This document shows, one piece after another, positions 54,162-62,833 of a stretch of 64,000 bases of DNA. The stretch lies in NCBI GenBank assembly GCA_947458745.1, contig CANGYQ010000001.1, forward strand, positions 800,490 to 864,489, given 5' to 3'. The position numbers and the translations under genes were made by a program. Within the stretch, counting starts at the first letter, position 1; each line of letters starts with the position of its first letter. The DNA comes from Bryobacteraceae bacterium (GTDB lineage: Bacteria; Acidobacteriota; Terriglobia; Bryobacterales; Bryobacteraceae). The notes under the pieces were generated by a model. It did not search any database, was not told where the DNA came from, and saw nothing but the letters and a program-made list of their open reading frames with translations.

Positions 54162-54667
54162 TGAACGATCCGATGATGGCCTGGGCAGTGGTCGCCTTTG
54201 TCGGTTTGGCGGCCATTTCGATGGTGGTCCAAGCGATTGCCACCATGAGAATCAAGACCATGGTGGGCGAACTGCAGCGTGACATTGCGCCGCTGATTCC
54301 GCGTGCCGAAGCGGCGCTGGAATCGGCCCGCGAAGCGCTGGTGGACAGCCGGAGACAGATAAACGAAGTTTCCGTCCGCAGCATTGCGGTGCTCGATTCC
54401 GCTCAGCTGCAAATCAGCCGCGTCGAGGAAGTGGTTCTCGATGCCGCGGCCCGGGCCCGCCACCAGTTGGAGCGCACCGAGATGGTGGTGGAAGATACCG
54501 TCACCCGGGTGCATGAAACCGTGGCCGCGGTGCAAGGCACCATCTTGAAGCCCATCCGTGAAGTGAATGGCCTGGCAGCGGGCATCCGTGCCGGAGTCTC
54601 GCACCTGATGAAGGGCAATCGTCCCAATGTGGCCCATGCCACGCAAGACGAAGAGATGTTTATCTAG
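54161..54667 (+). CDS. Membrane-anchored coiled-coil protein (DUF948-like)
   Basis: A 168-residue protein: one N-terminal helix (about 5-26) and a long helical stretch of heptads (LIPRAEAALESAREALVDSR, VEEVVLDAAARARHQLERTE). It resembles DUF948-type proteins that often follow YtxH genes. Likely an envelope structural protein; exact role unknown. Confidence 0.7.
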   Translation: MNDPMMAWAVVAFVGLAAISMVVQAIATMRIKTMVGELQRDIAPLIPRAEAALESAREALVDSRRQINEVSVRSIAVLDSAQLQISRVEEVVLDAAARARHQLERTEMVVEDTVTRVHETVAAVQGTILKPIREVNGLAAGIRAGVSHLMKGNRPNVAHATQDEEMFI

Positions 54668-54682
54668 TCCGGGCGGACCGCT

Positions 54683-55459
54683 TTGGTCGACATTCACAGC
54701 CACATTCTTCCCGGTCTCGATGATGGGTCGCCCTCCATGGAGACCACTCTCCAGATGCTGGCCCAAGCCGTGGCCGCCGGGACCACCGACATTGTCGCCA
54801 CCCCGCACGCCAGCCCAAACTACGCGTTTGACCCCGAGGCTGTGAACGCGCGCGTGGCGGAGGTAAGAGCCGCGGCCCCGCCCGGCATCAACATTCACCA
54901 AGGCGCTGATTTCCACATTGATTACGATTTAGTGCAGGATGCGCTGGCGCATCCACGGCGATATTCGATCAACGGTGGCCCCTACCTGTTGATCGAACTG
55001 CCGGAGCGCGTTCCTTTGCGCACCGTGCCCCAAGTGGTGGAAACGCTGATGCGCGCGGGCCTGACCCCCATCCTGACGCATCCGGAGCGGTACTTCCTGC
55101 TGCGCGGTAAGGTAGACGAGGTCAAGCAGTGGGCCGCCTCCGGCTGCCTGGTACAGGTGACGGCACAATCGTTGACCGGGATGTTTGGTTCCACCGCGCG
55201 GAAGATGTGCGAGGACCTGCTGGACGCCCGCGCGGTACATTTTGTTGCCAGCGACGCCCACGATACCCAGAACCGCACCACGCGCCTGGACGCGGCCCGG
55301 GAATGGCTGACCGGCCGGTATGGCGCGCCTCGGGCCGAGCAATTGCTGGAACACAATCCGCGCGCCACGCTCACCGGACAGCCGCTACCGCCCTCTGGCG
55401 AAGGCTCCCGCAAAGCCGGAGCCAGGGAACGCCGCCCGTCCTGGAAGTTTTGGGGCTAA
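54683..55459 (+). CDS. PHP-family tyrosine phosphatase (CpsB/YwqE-like)
   Basis: A 258-residue metal-dependent phosphatase starting at TTG 54683. Metal ligands: VDIHSHILPGLDDG (His-x-His and Asp), VATPHASPNY, TPILTHPERY and ASDAHDTQNR. In Gram-positive and some other bacteria it removes phosphate from the tyrosine kinase controlling capsule synthesis. No kinase is beside it. The tail after residue 235 is basic. Confidence 0.87.
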   Translation: MVDIHSHILPGLDDGSPSMETTLQMLAQAVAAGTTDIVATPHASPNYAFDPEAVNARVAEVRAAAPPGINIHQGADFHIDYDLVQDALAHPRRYSINGGPYLLIELPERVPLRTVPQVVETLMRAGLTPILTHPERYFLLRGKVDEVKQWAASGCLVQVTAQSLTGMFGSTARKMCEDLLDARAVHFVASDAHDTQNRTTRLDAAREWLTGRYGAPRAEQLLEHNPRATLTGQPLPPSGEGSRKAGARERRPSWKFWG

Positions 55460-55508
55460 GGCGCACAGTTAGTTCATAAATAGATCGGCACTGTCCGATA
55501 AGGCCATC

Positions 55509-57266
55509 GTGACAGATGAGTCTATTGTCGACGTCATTGCTACTTGTCTTCAGCGCTTTACCCAGAATGCCTCGGCGGGGCGCATGGGTTTGGTGGCGGT
55601 ATTCCAGGCTGATCCGGAACAATTTCTCGAACACTGTCTGCCGCTCTTGAAAAACGGCTTCTCCGAGCGGCCCGGCAATCAGTTTCTGCTGGCTTTCCTG
55701 ATGGCGAAAGATCTACTGGTGAAACCGCTGGCGGAACCAGGCATGCTCACCGTGGAAGAAGCAGCCGAAGTCCTGAAAGTGGCCAAGGTGGCCGACCCGG
55801 CCTTCGATGTCACGCTGCTGCACAAAGTGATGGAAATGCACTCGTTGACCGCATACCTGCGGGTGCTGGAAGTGTTGATGTTGGGGGCACCCACCAGCCG
55901 TCTGGCGGCCATGCTGGCGCAAGTGATGCGCGACGGTGACCTCTACCTGAAATCGAAAGCGGCCTTGCTGTTGGGCCGCCTACACCAGAAGGCCGGGTGG
56001 GTGGAACGCCAGTTGTCTCACCCGGACGTCCGCGTCCGCGCCAATGCAGTGGAATCGCTGTGGGGAGACCGTTCGGCCGACGCCCAGAAAGTCTTCACTC
56101 AAGCCACCACCGATGAGCACCAACGCACCGTGGGCAATGCCCTGGTGGGCCTCTACCGCGCCGGCGATCCACAGTCCATCCAACAGATCATCCATATGGC
56201 CCAGGATGAGCGCGCGCCGTTCAAAGTGACGGCCCTTTGGGCCATGGGGCATCTGGGCGACCCACGGTTTCTGCCGTGGCTGACCGAAGCGATGGGCCGC
56301 ATTGAAGCAAACTTGCGCCCCAACATTTTCCAGACCATCCGCCGTATCCGCGAGCAGCGCGACCTGGTGAATAGCCATGGCAGCCTGAACATTCACCTGG
56401 CCGCCGCCAATCAGTTGCCCGATGGGGGCCGGCGGGTGAGATTCTCGGTGGTGGATGCCAAGCGCTCAGCTGTATTGAGCGATGACAGCTTGGTGGCCAC
56501 CAATGTGGCGGTCTATGAAGATGGTGAGAGTGAGCTCGGCTACACCGTGAAGGCGCTCAATGTGCCGGAACTGCTTTCGATCGCCATTGCTCTGCCCTTC
56601 CGCAGTGCCGACGATCCCATCCAGCAAGGCATCGCCAATGCGGCACCGGCTTGTGTCCCACTGAAGCGGCCGAGCGACCGATGGGCCTTGCTCCGCTATG
56701 CCAACAATGGGTCGGCGGAGGGCACCAAGCCGCTGAAGGCTCCCGTGGGTGAACTGACCGGCAATCACGACGAGGCCACGGCCCTCTTCATGGAGCCCGG
56801 CACCACCGCCCAGACGGCGGCCAGCCTGGACAAAGCGGCGACGAGGCTGATCAAATTGCTGGCGGGCTCCCCTGGCGACAAGCATCTGATCCTGGTGGCC
56901 GACTCCGCCGAGTCGCTGGCCAACATTGACGTGGCGTTGCAAACGCAATCGGCGGAAGTAACCAACGTCCGCATCCACACCATCACGCCGGAGCTTTCGG
57001 CCTCCGAAGCGGGCGCGGTGCTGGATTTTGAGAAGTTGGCCCGCGCCACCGGGGGGCTGTCGCGCCGTCTGGCTGACCCTTCTCTCCTCACGATGCCGCT
57101 GCAGGCGATTCTCAGCAATGCCCTCAGCCAGTTCGAACTAACCTACGGCAAGGACGATTCCGGTGGCGGTTTCCCGGAATTGAAAATGCAGGTCTACAGC
57201 ACCTACGGCTTCGGCGAAGCGATCACGTTCCTCATCGAGGGCGCACAGGACGGCCACGCGACCTAA
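55509..57266 (+). CDS. HEAT-repeat protein with VWA-like C-terminal region
   Basis: A 585-residue protein from GTG 55509. Residues about 60-290 are HEAT/armadillo repeats (LSHPDVRVRANAVESLWGDR, FKVTALWAMGHLGDPRFLPW). Residues about 300-585 form an alpha/beta part resembling a von Willebrand A fold (HLILVADSAESLANIDVALQ, VRIHTITPEL) but with no clear MIDAS D-x-S-x-S. Related HEAT proteins occur as orphans in Acidobacteriota and delta-type genomes. Function unknown, probably a protein-binding scaffold. Confidence 0.65.
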   Translation: MTDESIVDVIATCLQRFTQNASAGRMGLVAVFQADPEQFLEHCLPLLKNGFSERPGNQFLLAFLMAKDLLVKPLAEPGMLTVEEAAEVLKVAKVADPAFDVTLLHKVMEMHSLTAYLRVLEVLMLGAPTSRLAAMLAQVMRDGDLYLKSKAALLLGRLHQKAGWVERQLSHPDVRVRANAVESLWGDRSADAQKVFTQATTDEHQRTVGNALVGLYRAGDPQSIQQIIHMAQDERAPFKVTALWAMGHLGDPRFLPWLTEAMGRIEANLRPNIFQTIRRIREQRDLVNSHGSLNIHLAAANQLPDGGRRVRFSVVDAKRSAVLSDDSLVATNVAVYEDGESELGYTVKALNVPELLSIAIALPFRSADDPIQQGIANAAPACVPLKRPSDRWALLRYANNGSAEGTKPLKAPVGELTGNHDEATALFMEPGTTAQTAASLDKAATRLIKLLAGSPGDKHLILVADSAESLANIDVALQTQSAEVTNVRIHTITPELSASEAGAVLDFEKLARATGGLSRRLADPSLLTMPLQAILSNALSQFELTYGKDDSGGGFPELKMQVYSTYGFGEAITFLIEGAQDGHAT

Positions 57267-57404
57267 AGTCTATCTCCACCCCCGGGCGACCAATTGGACC
57301 CTCTCAGGAGAGCCGCGCCCGGCCTTTGAACGGCCCCCAACTTTTTCCTGGGAACTTTGACGAATGCGGTCCGTTCGCCCTAAAGTGCGCTTACCTGATT
57401 GCCG

Positions 57405-57773
57405 ATGAAACAAGAAATGAGTGAACAGCGCGTACACCCCAGAATGTTGTGTGCTGATCTGGTGCCGTTGGAATGGACGGATCCGGTTGGCCGGACCCGC
57501 CGGACCATGGCGAACCTGGAAGACATCTCTTTGGCCGGCGCCTGCCTACAGATTGACCAGCAAATCACCCCGGGCACCAAAGTCCGCTTTACGGTCACCA
57601 AGGGTAGCTTGAGCGGTGAGGTTCGCTACTGCACCTTCCGTGAGATCGGCTACTTCGTCGGCATCCAGTTCGATCCTGGCGTTCGCTGGACCTCCCGCAT
57701 GTTCCGGCCGATGCACCTGCTGGACCCCCGCCGGATCGCCGACCGGGCTTCTGACCGCCTGGGCGTCCACTAA
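57405..57773 (+). CDS. PilZ-domain protein
   Basis: A 122-residue PilZ protein. Both c-di-GMP binding motifs are present: R-x-x-x-R in QRVHPRM and D-x-S-x-x-G in LEDISLAGA. It is a single-domain receptor for c-di-GMP without visible output. ATG 57405 and 57417 are both possible starts. A terminator-like GGCC stem with T-run lies at 57325-57352 after the HEAT gene. Confidence 0.85.
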   Translation: MKQEMSEQRVHPRMLCADLVPLEWTDPVGRTRRTMANLEDISLAGACLQIDQQITPGTKVRFTVTKGSLSGEVRYCTFREIGYFVGIQFDPGVRWTSRMFRPMHLLDPRRIADRASDRLGVH

Positions 57774-58025
57774 CGGCGCTCCGCCGCCGTCTTCAGCGAA
57801 CCACACGCTGACGCATCACGGCGCACAACTGGCACCAACACCCCTCTCTCCCCGCCCATCAACCCGAGCGCTGCTCCACTTCGGCCAGCACTCGACACAA
57901 ATCCCGGCACAGAGCGGAAAACAGGGTTCGGTTGGAGCGGGCGACGGTGGGCCGTGTGTTGACCGCTTGGTGCTCTTCTTGGGGGCATCTAAGCAAGCAG
58001 GCGCGCCGAAACGCCATAATGGGTA
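57774..58025. other. Intergenic region upstream of trpE-G
   Basis: About 250 bp without a recognisable gene. I searched for a Trp-rich leader peptide with stacked hairpins (attenuator) and saw none. A CATAAT -10-like hexamer ends it. Confidence 0.45.
58015..58020 (+). promoter_or_regulatory. -10-like CATAAT five bases before trpE-G
   Basis: CATAAT (one change from consensus) is followed by GGGTA and the GTG at 58026; transcription would begin at the start codon, as proposed for other genes here. Confidence 0.3.
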
Positions 58026-60218
58026 GTGGCCTTGTTGACCTATTCCACCCGCTCCGGCATTCAGGTTGAGCGGCGCGTCACGAACGTGCCCTACTCCCGT
58101 GGCCTGCGCGGGCTGCTGCGCAAGCTTGATTCTGAGCGGGGCGCTTATCTTTCCTCTGGATACGAATATCCCGGGCGGTATTCTCGCTGGGACTTTGCGA
58201 CTATTGCTCCGCCGATCGAGATCATTGGTGAAGGCCGGACCATGGAGTTCCGGGCGCTGAATGAGCGCGGCCTCGCGCTGCTCCAGATGCTGGAGCCGGT
58301 GCTGGCTCCGCATCCGCACTGGGCGTCATTTGAGAGCCAGCCGGGATTGCTGAAGGGCGTGCTGAAACCGCTGCCGGAGCTGTTTTCCGAAGAAGAGCGC
58401 AGCCGCCAACCTTCGGTGTTGTCGATTCTACGGGCGCTGATTGAGGAGTTCCGGCACCCGGAGGATTCGCGGCTCTTCCTGGTGGGGTCGTTCGGCTATG
58501 ACCTGCTGTTCCAGTTCGACCCGATTGAGCTGAAGCTGCCGCGCGAAGGTAAGCCGTTGCTGCACCTTTACTGGTGCGACCAGATCTACGTGATGGACCG
58601 GCGCAAAGAAGTGATTGAGCGTTACCAGTACGAGTTCTCCACCGCCACGGCCTCGACAGTGGGACTGGAGCGGACGTCGCCCAAGGTGCCCAAGAATCGC
58701 GGCAAGAGCACGCCGATCGTCAGCGACCACACGCCGGAAGAGTACATGGCGAACGTGGAGAAGGTCCGCCAGGGGATGAAGCAGGGTGACTACTACGAAG
58801 TGGTCCTCCGGCAGACGTTCCGGGCGGGCTACGGCGGCAAGGCCAGCGATCTGTTTGAGAAGATCCAGACCGCCAGCCCCAGCCCCTATGAGTTCTTCCT
58901 GCAGCTAGGCAATGAGCAGTTGATTGGCGCTTCGCCCGAGATGTTTGTGCGCGTCGAAGGTGACCGCGTCGAGACTTGCCCGATCTCCGGCACCGCGCGC
59001 CGCACGGGCGATCCGTTGAAGGATGCGGATGCCATCAAGGAGCTGCTGAACTCATTCAAAGAAGAGAGTGAGTTGACCATGTGCACGGATGTGGACCGCA
59101 ACGACAAGTCGCGCGTCTGCCGTCCGGGGACCGTCCGTGTGTTGGGTCGGCGGCTGATTGAGAGCTACGCCGGGGTGTTCCACACAGTGGACCACGTCGA
59201 GGGGCTGCTGGAGGACCGCTACGATTCGCTCGATGCCTTCCTGACCCACATGTGGGCCGTGACGATGATCGGCGCGCCCAAGAAGTGGGCGGCGCAGGCC
59301 GTCGAGAATCTGGAAAAGGACGCTCGCGGCTGGTATGGCGGGGCCATCGGGTTGATCTCGATGAACGGCGACATCAACACCGGCATCCTGATCCGCACGG
59401 TGCACTTGCGCGATGGCGTGGCCAAATATCCGGTGGGCGCGACGCTGCTGTATGATTCCGTGCCGGCCGCGGAAGAGAACGAAACGCGGATGAAGGCGAC
59501 GGGCTTTTTCCGGGTGCTGGGCACGCCGGTGGCGAAGGCCGAGGCCGCCGTGGCGAAGGTGGAGCCGACGCGTCCAGTGAAGCTGCTGCTGGTGGACAAC
59601 GACGATTGCTTTATCCATACGCTGGCCAACTATGCACGGCAGGCGGGTGCCGAAGTGGTGACTTACCGCGCCGGGTTCCCGGTGGAGATGCTGAAGAGCA
59701 TCGATCCGGACTTGGTGCTGATCTCGCCGGGTCCCGGAAGGCCGCAGGATTTTGGCGTGCCGGGCGTGGTGCTGGCGGCGGCGGAACTGGGGATTCCGGT
59801 GTTTGGCGTGTGCCTGGGGCTCCAGGGCATTGTCGAGGCGTTTGGCGGGACGTTGGGTGTGCTGGACTACCCGATGCACGGCAAGCCTTCAGAGATCAGC
59901 CACCGCAACGTGGGCATCTTTGCGGGCCTGCCGGAGAAGTTCCGGGTGGGGCGCTACCATTCACTGTTCGCGCAGCATGAGACGTTCCCGGCGGTGCTGG
60001 AAGTGACGGCGCAGACGGAAGATGGCGTGATCATGGGTGTGCGGCACCGGACGCTGCCGATTGAAGCGGTGCAGTTTCATCCGGAGTCGCTACTGTCGCT
60101 GGACGACAACTGCGGGTTGAGGTTGATTGAGAATGTCATACGCACGTTGGGGCAAGCGCGTCATCGGAGCGGCGATTCCGATCGGCCTGAACACGGCCTT
60201 CATCATCAACTTGTGTGA
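58026..60218 (+). CDS. trpEG: Fused anthranilate synthase TrpE-TrpG
   Basis: A 730-residue enzyme making anthranilate from chorismate and glutamine. Residues 1-500 are the TrpE half (ETCPISGTARRTGDPLKDAD, ELTMCTDVDRNDKSRVC, GAPKKWAAQ). Residues about 517-705 are the glutamine amidotransferase: LISPGPGRPQD, nucleophile Cys in FGVCLGLQG (about 596) and His/Glu in QFHPES. The fused type is found in Rhizobiales, actinomycete phenazine pathways and some Acidobacteriota. The last 25 residues go beyond the usual end and overlap the next gene by 86 bases. No other trp gene is nearby. Confidence 0.93.
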   Translation: MALLTYSTRSGIQVERRVTNVPYSRGLRGLLRKLDSERGAYLSSGYEYPGRYSRWDFATIAPPIEIIGEGRTMEFRALNERGLALLQMLEPVLAPHPHWASFESQPGLLKGVLKPLPELFSEEERSRQPSVLSILRALIEEFRHPEDSRLFLVGSFGYDLLFQFDPIELKLPREGKPLLHLYWCDQIYVMDRRKEVIERYQYEFSTATASTVGLERTSPKVPKNRGKSTPIVSDHTPEEYMANVEKVRQGMKQGDYYEVVLRQTFRAGYGGKASDLFEKIQTASPSPYEFFLQLGNEQLIGASPEMFVRVEGDRVETCPISGTARRTGDPLKDADAIKELLNSFKEESELTMCTDVDRNDKSRVCRPGTVRVLGRRLIESYAGVFHTVDHVEGLLEDRYDSLDAFLTHMWAVTMIGAPKKWAAQAVENLEKDARGWYGGAIGLISMNGDINTGILIRTVHLRDGVAKYPVGATLLYDSVPAAEENETRMKATGFFRVLGTPVAKAEAAVAKVEPTRPVKLLLVDNDDCFIHTLANYARQAGAEVVTYRAGFPVEMLKSIDPDLVLISPGPGRPQDFGVPGVVLAAAELGIPVFGVCLGLQGIVEAFGGTLGVLDYPMHGKPSEISHRNVGIFAGLPEKFRVGRYHSLFAQHETFPAVLEVTAQTEDGVIMGVRHRTLPIEAVQFHPESLLSLDDNCGLRLIENVIRTLGQARHRSGDSDRPEHGLHHQLV

Positions 60219-60489
60219 CCTGGTCTACCGCTGCGGCTGCCGGAGTTGGTGGGCCGGGGCGGAGGCGATGTGCAACATCCATCAACATGGCGTGCGGCAC
60301 TGCCCTTTTTGTTCCCATGGCACGGCGCTACCGGCGGGCGTATTTGCGGCGGTCGCGGCCCTGCAACTGTGGCTCAACTTCCGGCCCTGGCCGCCGGTAG
60401 TGCGATTTGGGGCGGCGGTGGCGGCATTTCCTTTGGTGGGCGGGGCTAGTCTGTTGGTTCTAGGACTTTTTGACGGGTACTGGCGCTAA
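60133..60489 (+). CDS. Small Cys-rich membrane protein, unknown
   Basis: A 118-residue protein with two to three membrane helices (about 11-30, 63-80, 88-112) and, after the first, a loop with six Cys and two His (CDLVYRCGCRSW, CNIHQHGVRHCPFC). It overlaps the end of trpEG by 86 bases. Membrane helices on both sides of a Cys/His loop argue for a real gene that may bind metal. I do not recognise the family. Confidence 0.55.
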   Translation: MSYARWGKRVIGAAIPIGLNTAFIINLCDLVYRCGCRSWWAGAEAMCNIHQHGVRHCPFCSHGTALPAGVFAAVAALQLWLNFRPWPPVVRFGAAVAAFPLVGGASLLVLGLFDGYWR

Positions 60490-60537
60490 ATCACTACGCT
60501 TTATGCGATCGGCAGCAGCCATACTGTGTCTACAGCC

Positions 60538-60657
60538 ATGGAAATTCTGGACGTTGTCTTCTACGCGGTCGTGTTCGCGATTGCCTACTGCCTACTGAAT
60601 GATGGCAGCGGCGGCAAGCGCGACCGGCAGATGGCCATGGTTCCAGCCGGCTGCTAG
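60538..60657 (+). CDS. Possible 39-residue membrane peptide
   Basis: ATG 60538 opens a frame with one hydrophobic helix (ILDVVFYAVVFAIAYCLL) followed by a basic segment and stop at 60655. Size and topology fit a small membrane protein, but there is no clear ribosome site and no known family. Confidence 0.35.
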   Translation: MEILDVVFYAVVFAIAYCLLNDGSGGKRDRQMAMVPAGC

Positions 60658-60719
60658 TTGCTCCACTGATTCTCCCGCGGTGGGCCAAGGGTGCGGTAAC
60701 CCTTTCGTTTTGCATCCGG

Positions 60720-61172
60720 CTAAGGAGCCATCGCCATACTTAGGGCAGCGACGGCACCCATCGGCTTGGGACAGGGCGCCGGGCCATCGTCTGAATCCAG
60801 AGCTGACTCCGGTTGAGCGGAACCCTCCGCCGGATCGGCGAAGCGGCGGAACCGGTAGCCGACCCCAAACACCGTTTCGAGGTTGAGGCCTTCATGATCC
60901 TTGAGGCGGGTGCGGAGACGGTGGATGTGCACATCAAGCGTGCGGGACTTGAGGCCGGGCGGAAAATTCCAGAGTCCGGTGAGGAGCGCCCGGCGCGAGA
61001 CCGTTCGACCTTCATTGGCGGCCAGGGTGGCCAGAACATCGAATTCGCGGTCCGGTAGCGGCACAACTGCGCCATCAAAGCGCACCCGGCGCTGCTCAAG
61101 GTAAATCTTCAGTCGCGGATCTGCATAATCGGCGGCGGGGTTAAAGAACTCAGTTTCGACGGTGCGGTCCAT
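60720..61172 (-). CDS. OmpR/PhoB-type DNA-binding domain protein without receiver
   Basis: A 150-residue protein; AGGAAG ribosome site before the ATG. Residues about 20-110 are a winged helix of the Trans_reg_C class (LPDREFDVLATLAANEGRTV, RTLDVHIHRLRTRLKDHE, VFGVGYRF). The receiver domain that usually precedes it is absent, so regulation must come by another route. The tail is Ala/Pro/Met-rich and unstructured. Possible partner of an orphan kinase; no evidence which. Confidence 0.8.
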   Translation of the reverse strand: MDRTVETEFFNPAADYADPRLKIYLEQRRVRFDGAVVPLPDREFDVLATLAANEGRTVSRRALLTGLWNFPPGLKSRTLDVHIHRLRTRLKDHEGLNLETVFGVGYRFRRFADPAEGSAQPESALDSDDGPAPCPKPMGAVAALSMAMAP

Positions 61173-61255
61173 CTTGCTTCCTTTCTCCTACACGTGAGAA
61201 AAAAGCGTGAATTGTAACGAAACGGGACAGTTAAACTTTGTTAATTTGTCCTGGA

Positions 61256-61660
61256 TCACTCAATCCGGAAGGGGCCCGCATTCCGGACGGTTAAGTCCCG
61301 TTTGTCAACGTCTTCGGCGTTGACGGCTATATCAATTGCTTTACCATTATCGGGAACCCGCAGCCGGAACTCGGACTCTTCGCCGGAGGCCAGCTCCGTC
61401 AGTTCAATGGGTCCGCGCCGGGTGGCCAGCGGCTTTCGTCCCGTGCCGATGAAGTCGATCAGCAACTGCACCTGAATCCACGTCCGGGCGCTGGTATTGC
61501 GGACTTTGCCATCGATCTCAATGCCTTCGTGCGTGCGGACGGCATGGATCTCCAGGATCTCCAGATCCGGCGGCTTGGGGGGCTTCTGCCGCTGTGCCGC
61601 CAAGCTGCCGCACAGCAGGACCCCGGCTAGAGCCCGCAGGAAAACCAAACGTGAGAGCAT
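61256..61660 (-). CDS. Secreted FxLYD-like beta-sandwich protein
   Basis: About 134 residues from ATG 61660: a signal peptide ending SLAAQ, then one beta-sandwich domain (LEILEIHAVRTHEGIEIDGK, VRNTSARTWIQVQLLIDFIG) of the FxLYD type that covers many extracellular proteins of unknown role. ATG 61669 in frame overlaps the start of the divergent gene and is less likely. Confidence 0.65.
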   Translation of the reverse strand: MLSRLVFLRALAGVLLCGSLAAQRQKPPKPPDLEILEIHAVRTHEGIEIDGKVRNTSARTWIQVQLLIDFIGTGRKPLATRRGPIELTELASGEESEFRLRVPDNGKAIDIAVNAEDVDKRDLTVRNAGPFRIE

Positions 61661-61667
61661 ATCTTCC

Positions 61668-62798
61668 ATGATGCCGTTGAATCGCCGTCAACTGCTGGCC
61701 GGTACGGCTATGGCCGCCGCTACACCCCTGGCCAGCCCTGCCCAGTCTACCGGAGCACCTAAGAACATTATCATCGCCAGCGCCAATGGTCTGGAGTGTT
61801 GTGCCAAGGCCATGCAGATGGTGAAGGCTGGCCGCGACACGCTGGACGCGGTGGTGGCCGGGGTGAACATCGTGGAACTGGACCCCAAGGACAATACCGT
61901 GGGCTACGGCGGACTGCCCAATGAAGAAGGTGTCGTCGAGCTGGACGCCAGCGTCATGCATGGGCCCACGCGGCGAGCCGGGTCAGTGGCCGCCATCCGC
62001 GGCATCAAGACGCCCTCGAACATCGCCAAGCTGGTGATGGAACAAACGGACCATGTGATGCTGGTGGGCGAAGGCGCAACACGCTTCGCCAAGGCGATGG
62101 GCTACCAGGAAGAGGAACTGCTGACGGAAGAATCGCGCCTGGCCTGGCTGGTCTGGAAGCGAATGCTGAAGAACCCCAGCGGCCACAGCAACTGGAGCGA
62201 TGGCCTGGATGCCCCGCCGCCCAAACCGGGGACGAAGCCTTCGGCGGCGTTGCAGCGGCTGTTTCCCAATGCCTCCGCCGACACGCTGGCCTGGGCCGAA
62301 TGGATGGCACTGCACCCCACCACGGGCACCATCAACTGTTTGGCGCTCAACAGCAAGGGCGAAATGTCCGGTTGCACCACCACGTCCGGGCTGGCGTGGA
62401 AGATCCCGGGCCGGGTAGGCGATTCGCCCGTGATTGGCGCCGGGCTCTACGTGGACCAGGAAGTGGGCGGCGCGGGCTCCACCGGTCGCGGTGAAGAGAA
62501 CATCCGCGTCGCCGGAGCGCACAGCATTGTCGAGCTGATGCGCGCCGGCCGCTCACCGCAGGAAGCGGTGATGGAAGTGATGAAGCGCATCGCGCGCAAC
62601 TACGACAACGACCTCGCGCGTCTGGCCAAGTTCGACATCAACTTCTATGCCCTGCGCAAGGATGGCGTCTTCGCCGGCGCCTCCCTGTGGAGCGGCACCC
62701 AGCGGCGCGATGGCAGCTTTACTTCTCAACAGTTTGCCGTCAACGACGGCGGGGCCAGCCGTCTCGAGAACTGCGTCCACCTGTACGAGCGCAAGTAG
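61668..62798 (+). CDS. N4-(beta-N-acetylglucosaminyl)-L-asparaginase-type Ntn-hydrolase
   Basis: A 376-residue protein with a twin-arginine signal (LNRRQLLAGTAMAAATPLA). It belongs to the self-cleaving glycosylasparaginase/isoaspartyl peptidase family: VGYGGLPNEEG, HPTTGTINCLALNSKG with the nucleophile Thr at the new N-terminus after autocleavage, and GLAWKIPGRVGDSPVIGAG for substrate binding. It would release sugar or isoaspartate-linked residues in the periplasm. Ends 35 nt before the CRISPR array. Confidence 0.87.
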   Translation: MMPLNRRQLLAGTAMAAATPLASPAQSTGAPKNIIIASANGLECCAKAMQMVKAGRDTLDAVVAGVNIVELDPKDNTVGYGGLPNEEGVVELDASVMHGPTRRAGSVAAIRGIKTPSNIAKLVMEQTDHVMLVGEGATRFAKAMGYQEEELLTEESRLAWLVWKRMLKNPSGHSNWSDGLDAPPPKPGTKPSAALQRLFPNASADTLAWAEWMALHPTTGTINCLALNSKGEMSGCTTTSGLAWKIPGRVGDSPVIGAGLYVDQEVGGAGSTGRGEENIRVAGAHSIVELMRAGRSPQEAVMEVMKRIARNYDNDLARLAKFDINFYALRKDGVFAGASLWSGTQRRDGSFTSQQFAVNDGGASRLENCVHLYERK

Positions 62799-62833
62799 AT
62801 CAGGGTGTCAAGTGGCATTGATCATCTTCGAAT

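Noticed and set aside
57774..58025. trp attenuator or leader peptide
   Set aside because: No short frame with adjacent Trp codons, no alternative hairpins with T-run.
62799..62833. Possible tracrRNA anti-repeat before the array (GTGTCAAGTGG)
   Set aside because: Only a short, gapped resemblance to the reverse complement of the repeat; too weak and too short to support a tracrRNA.
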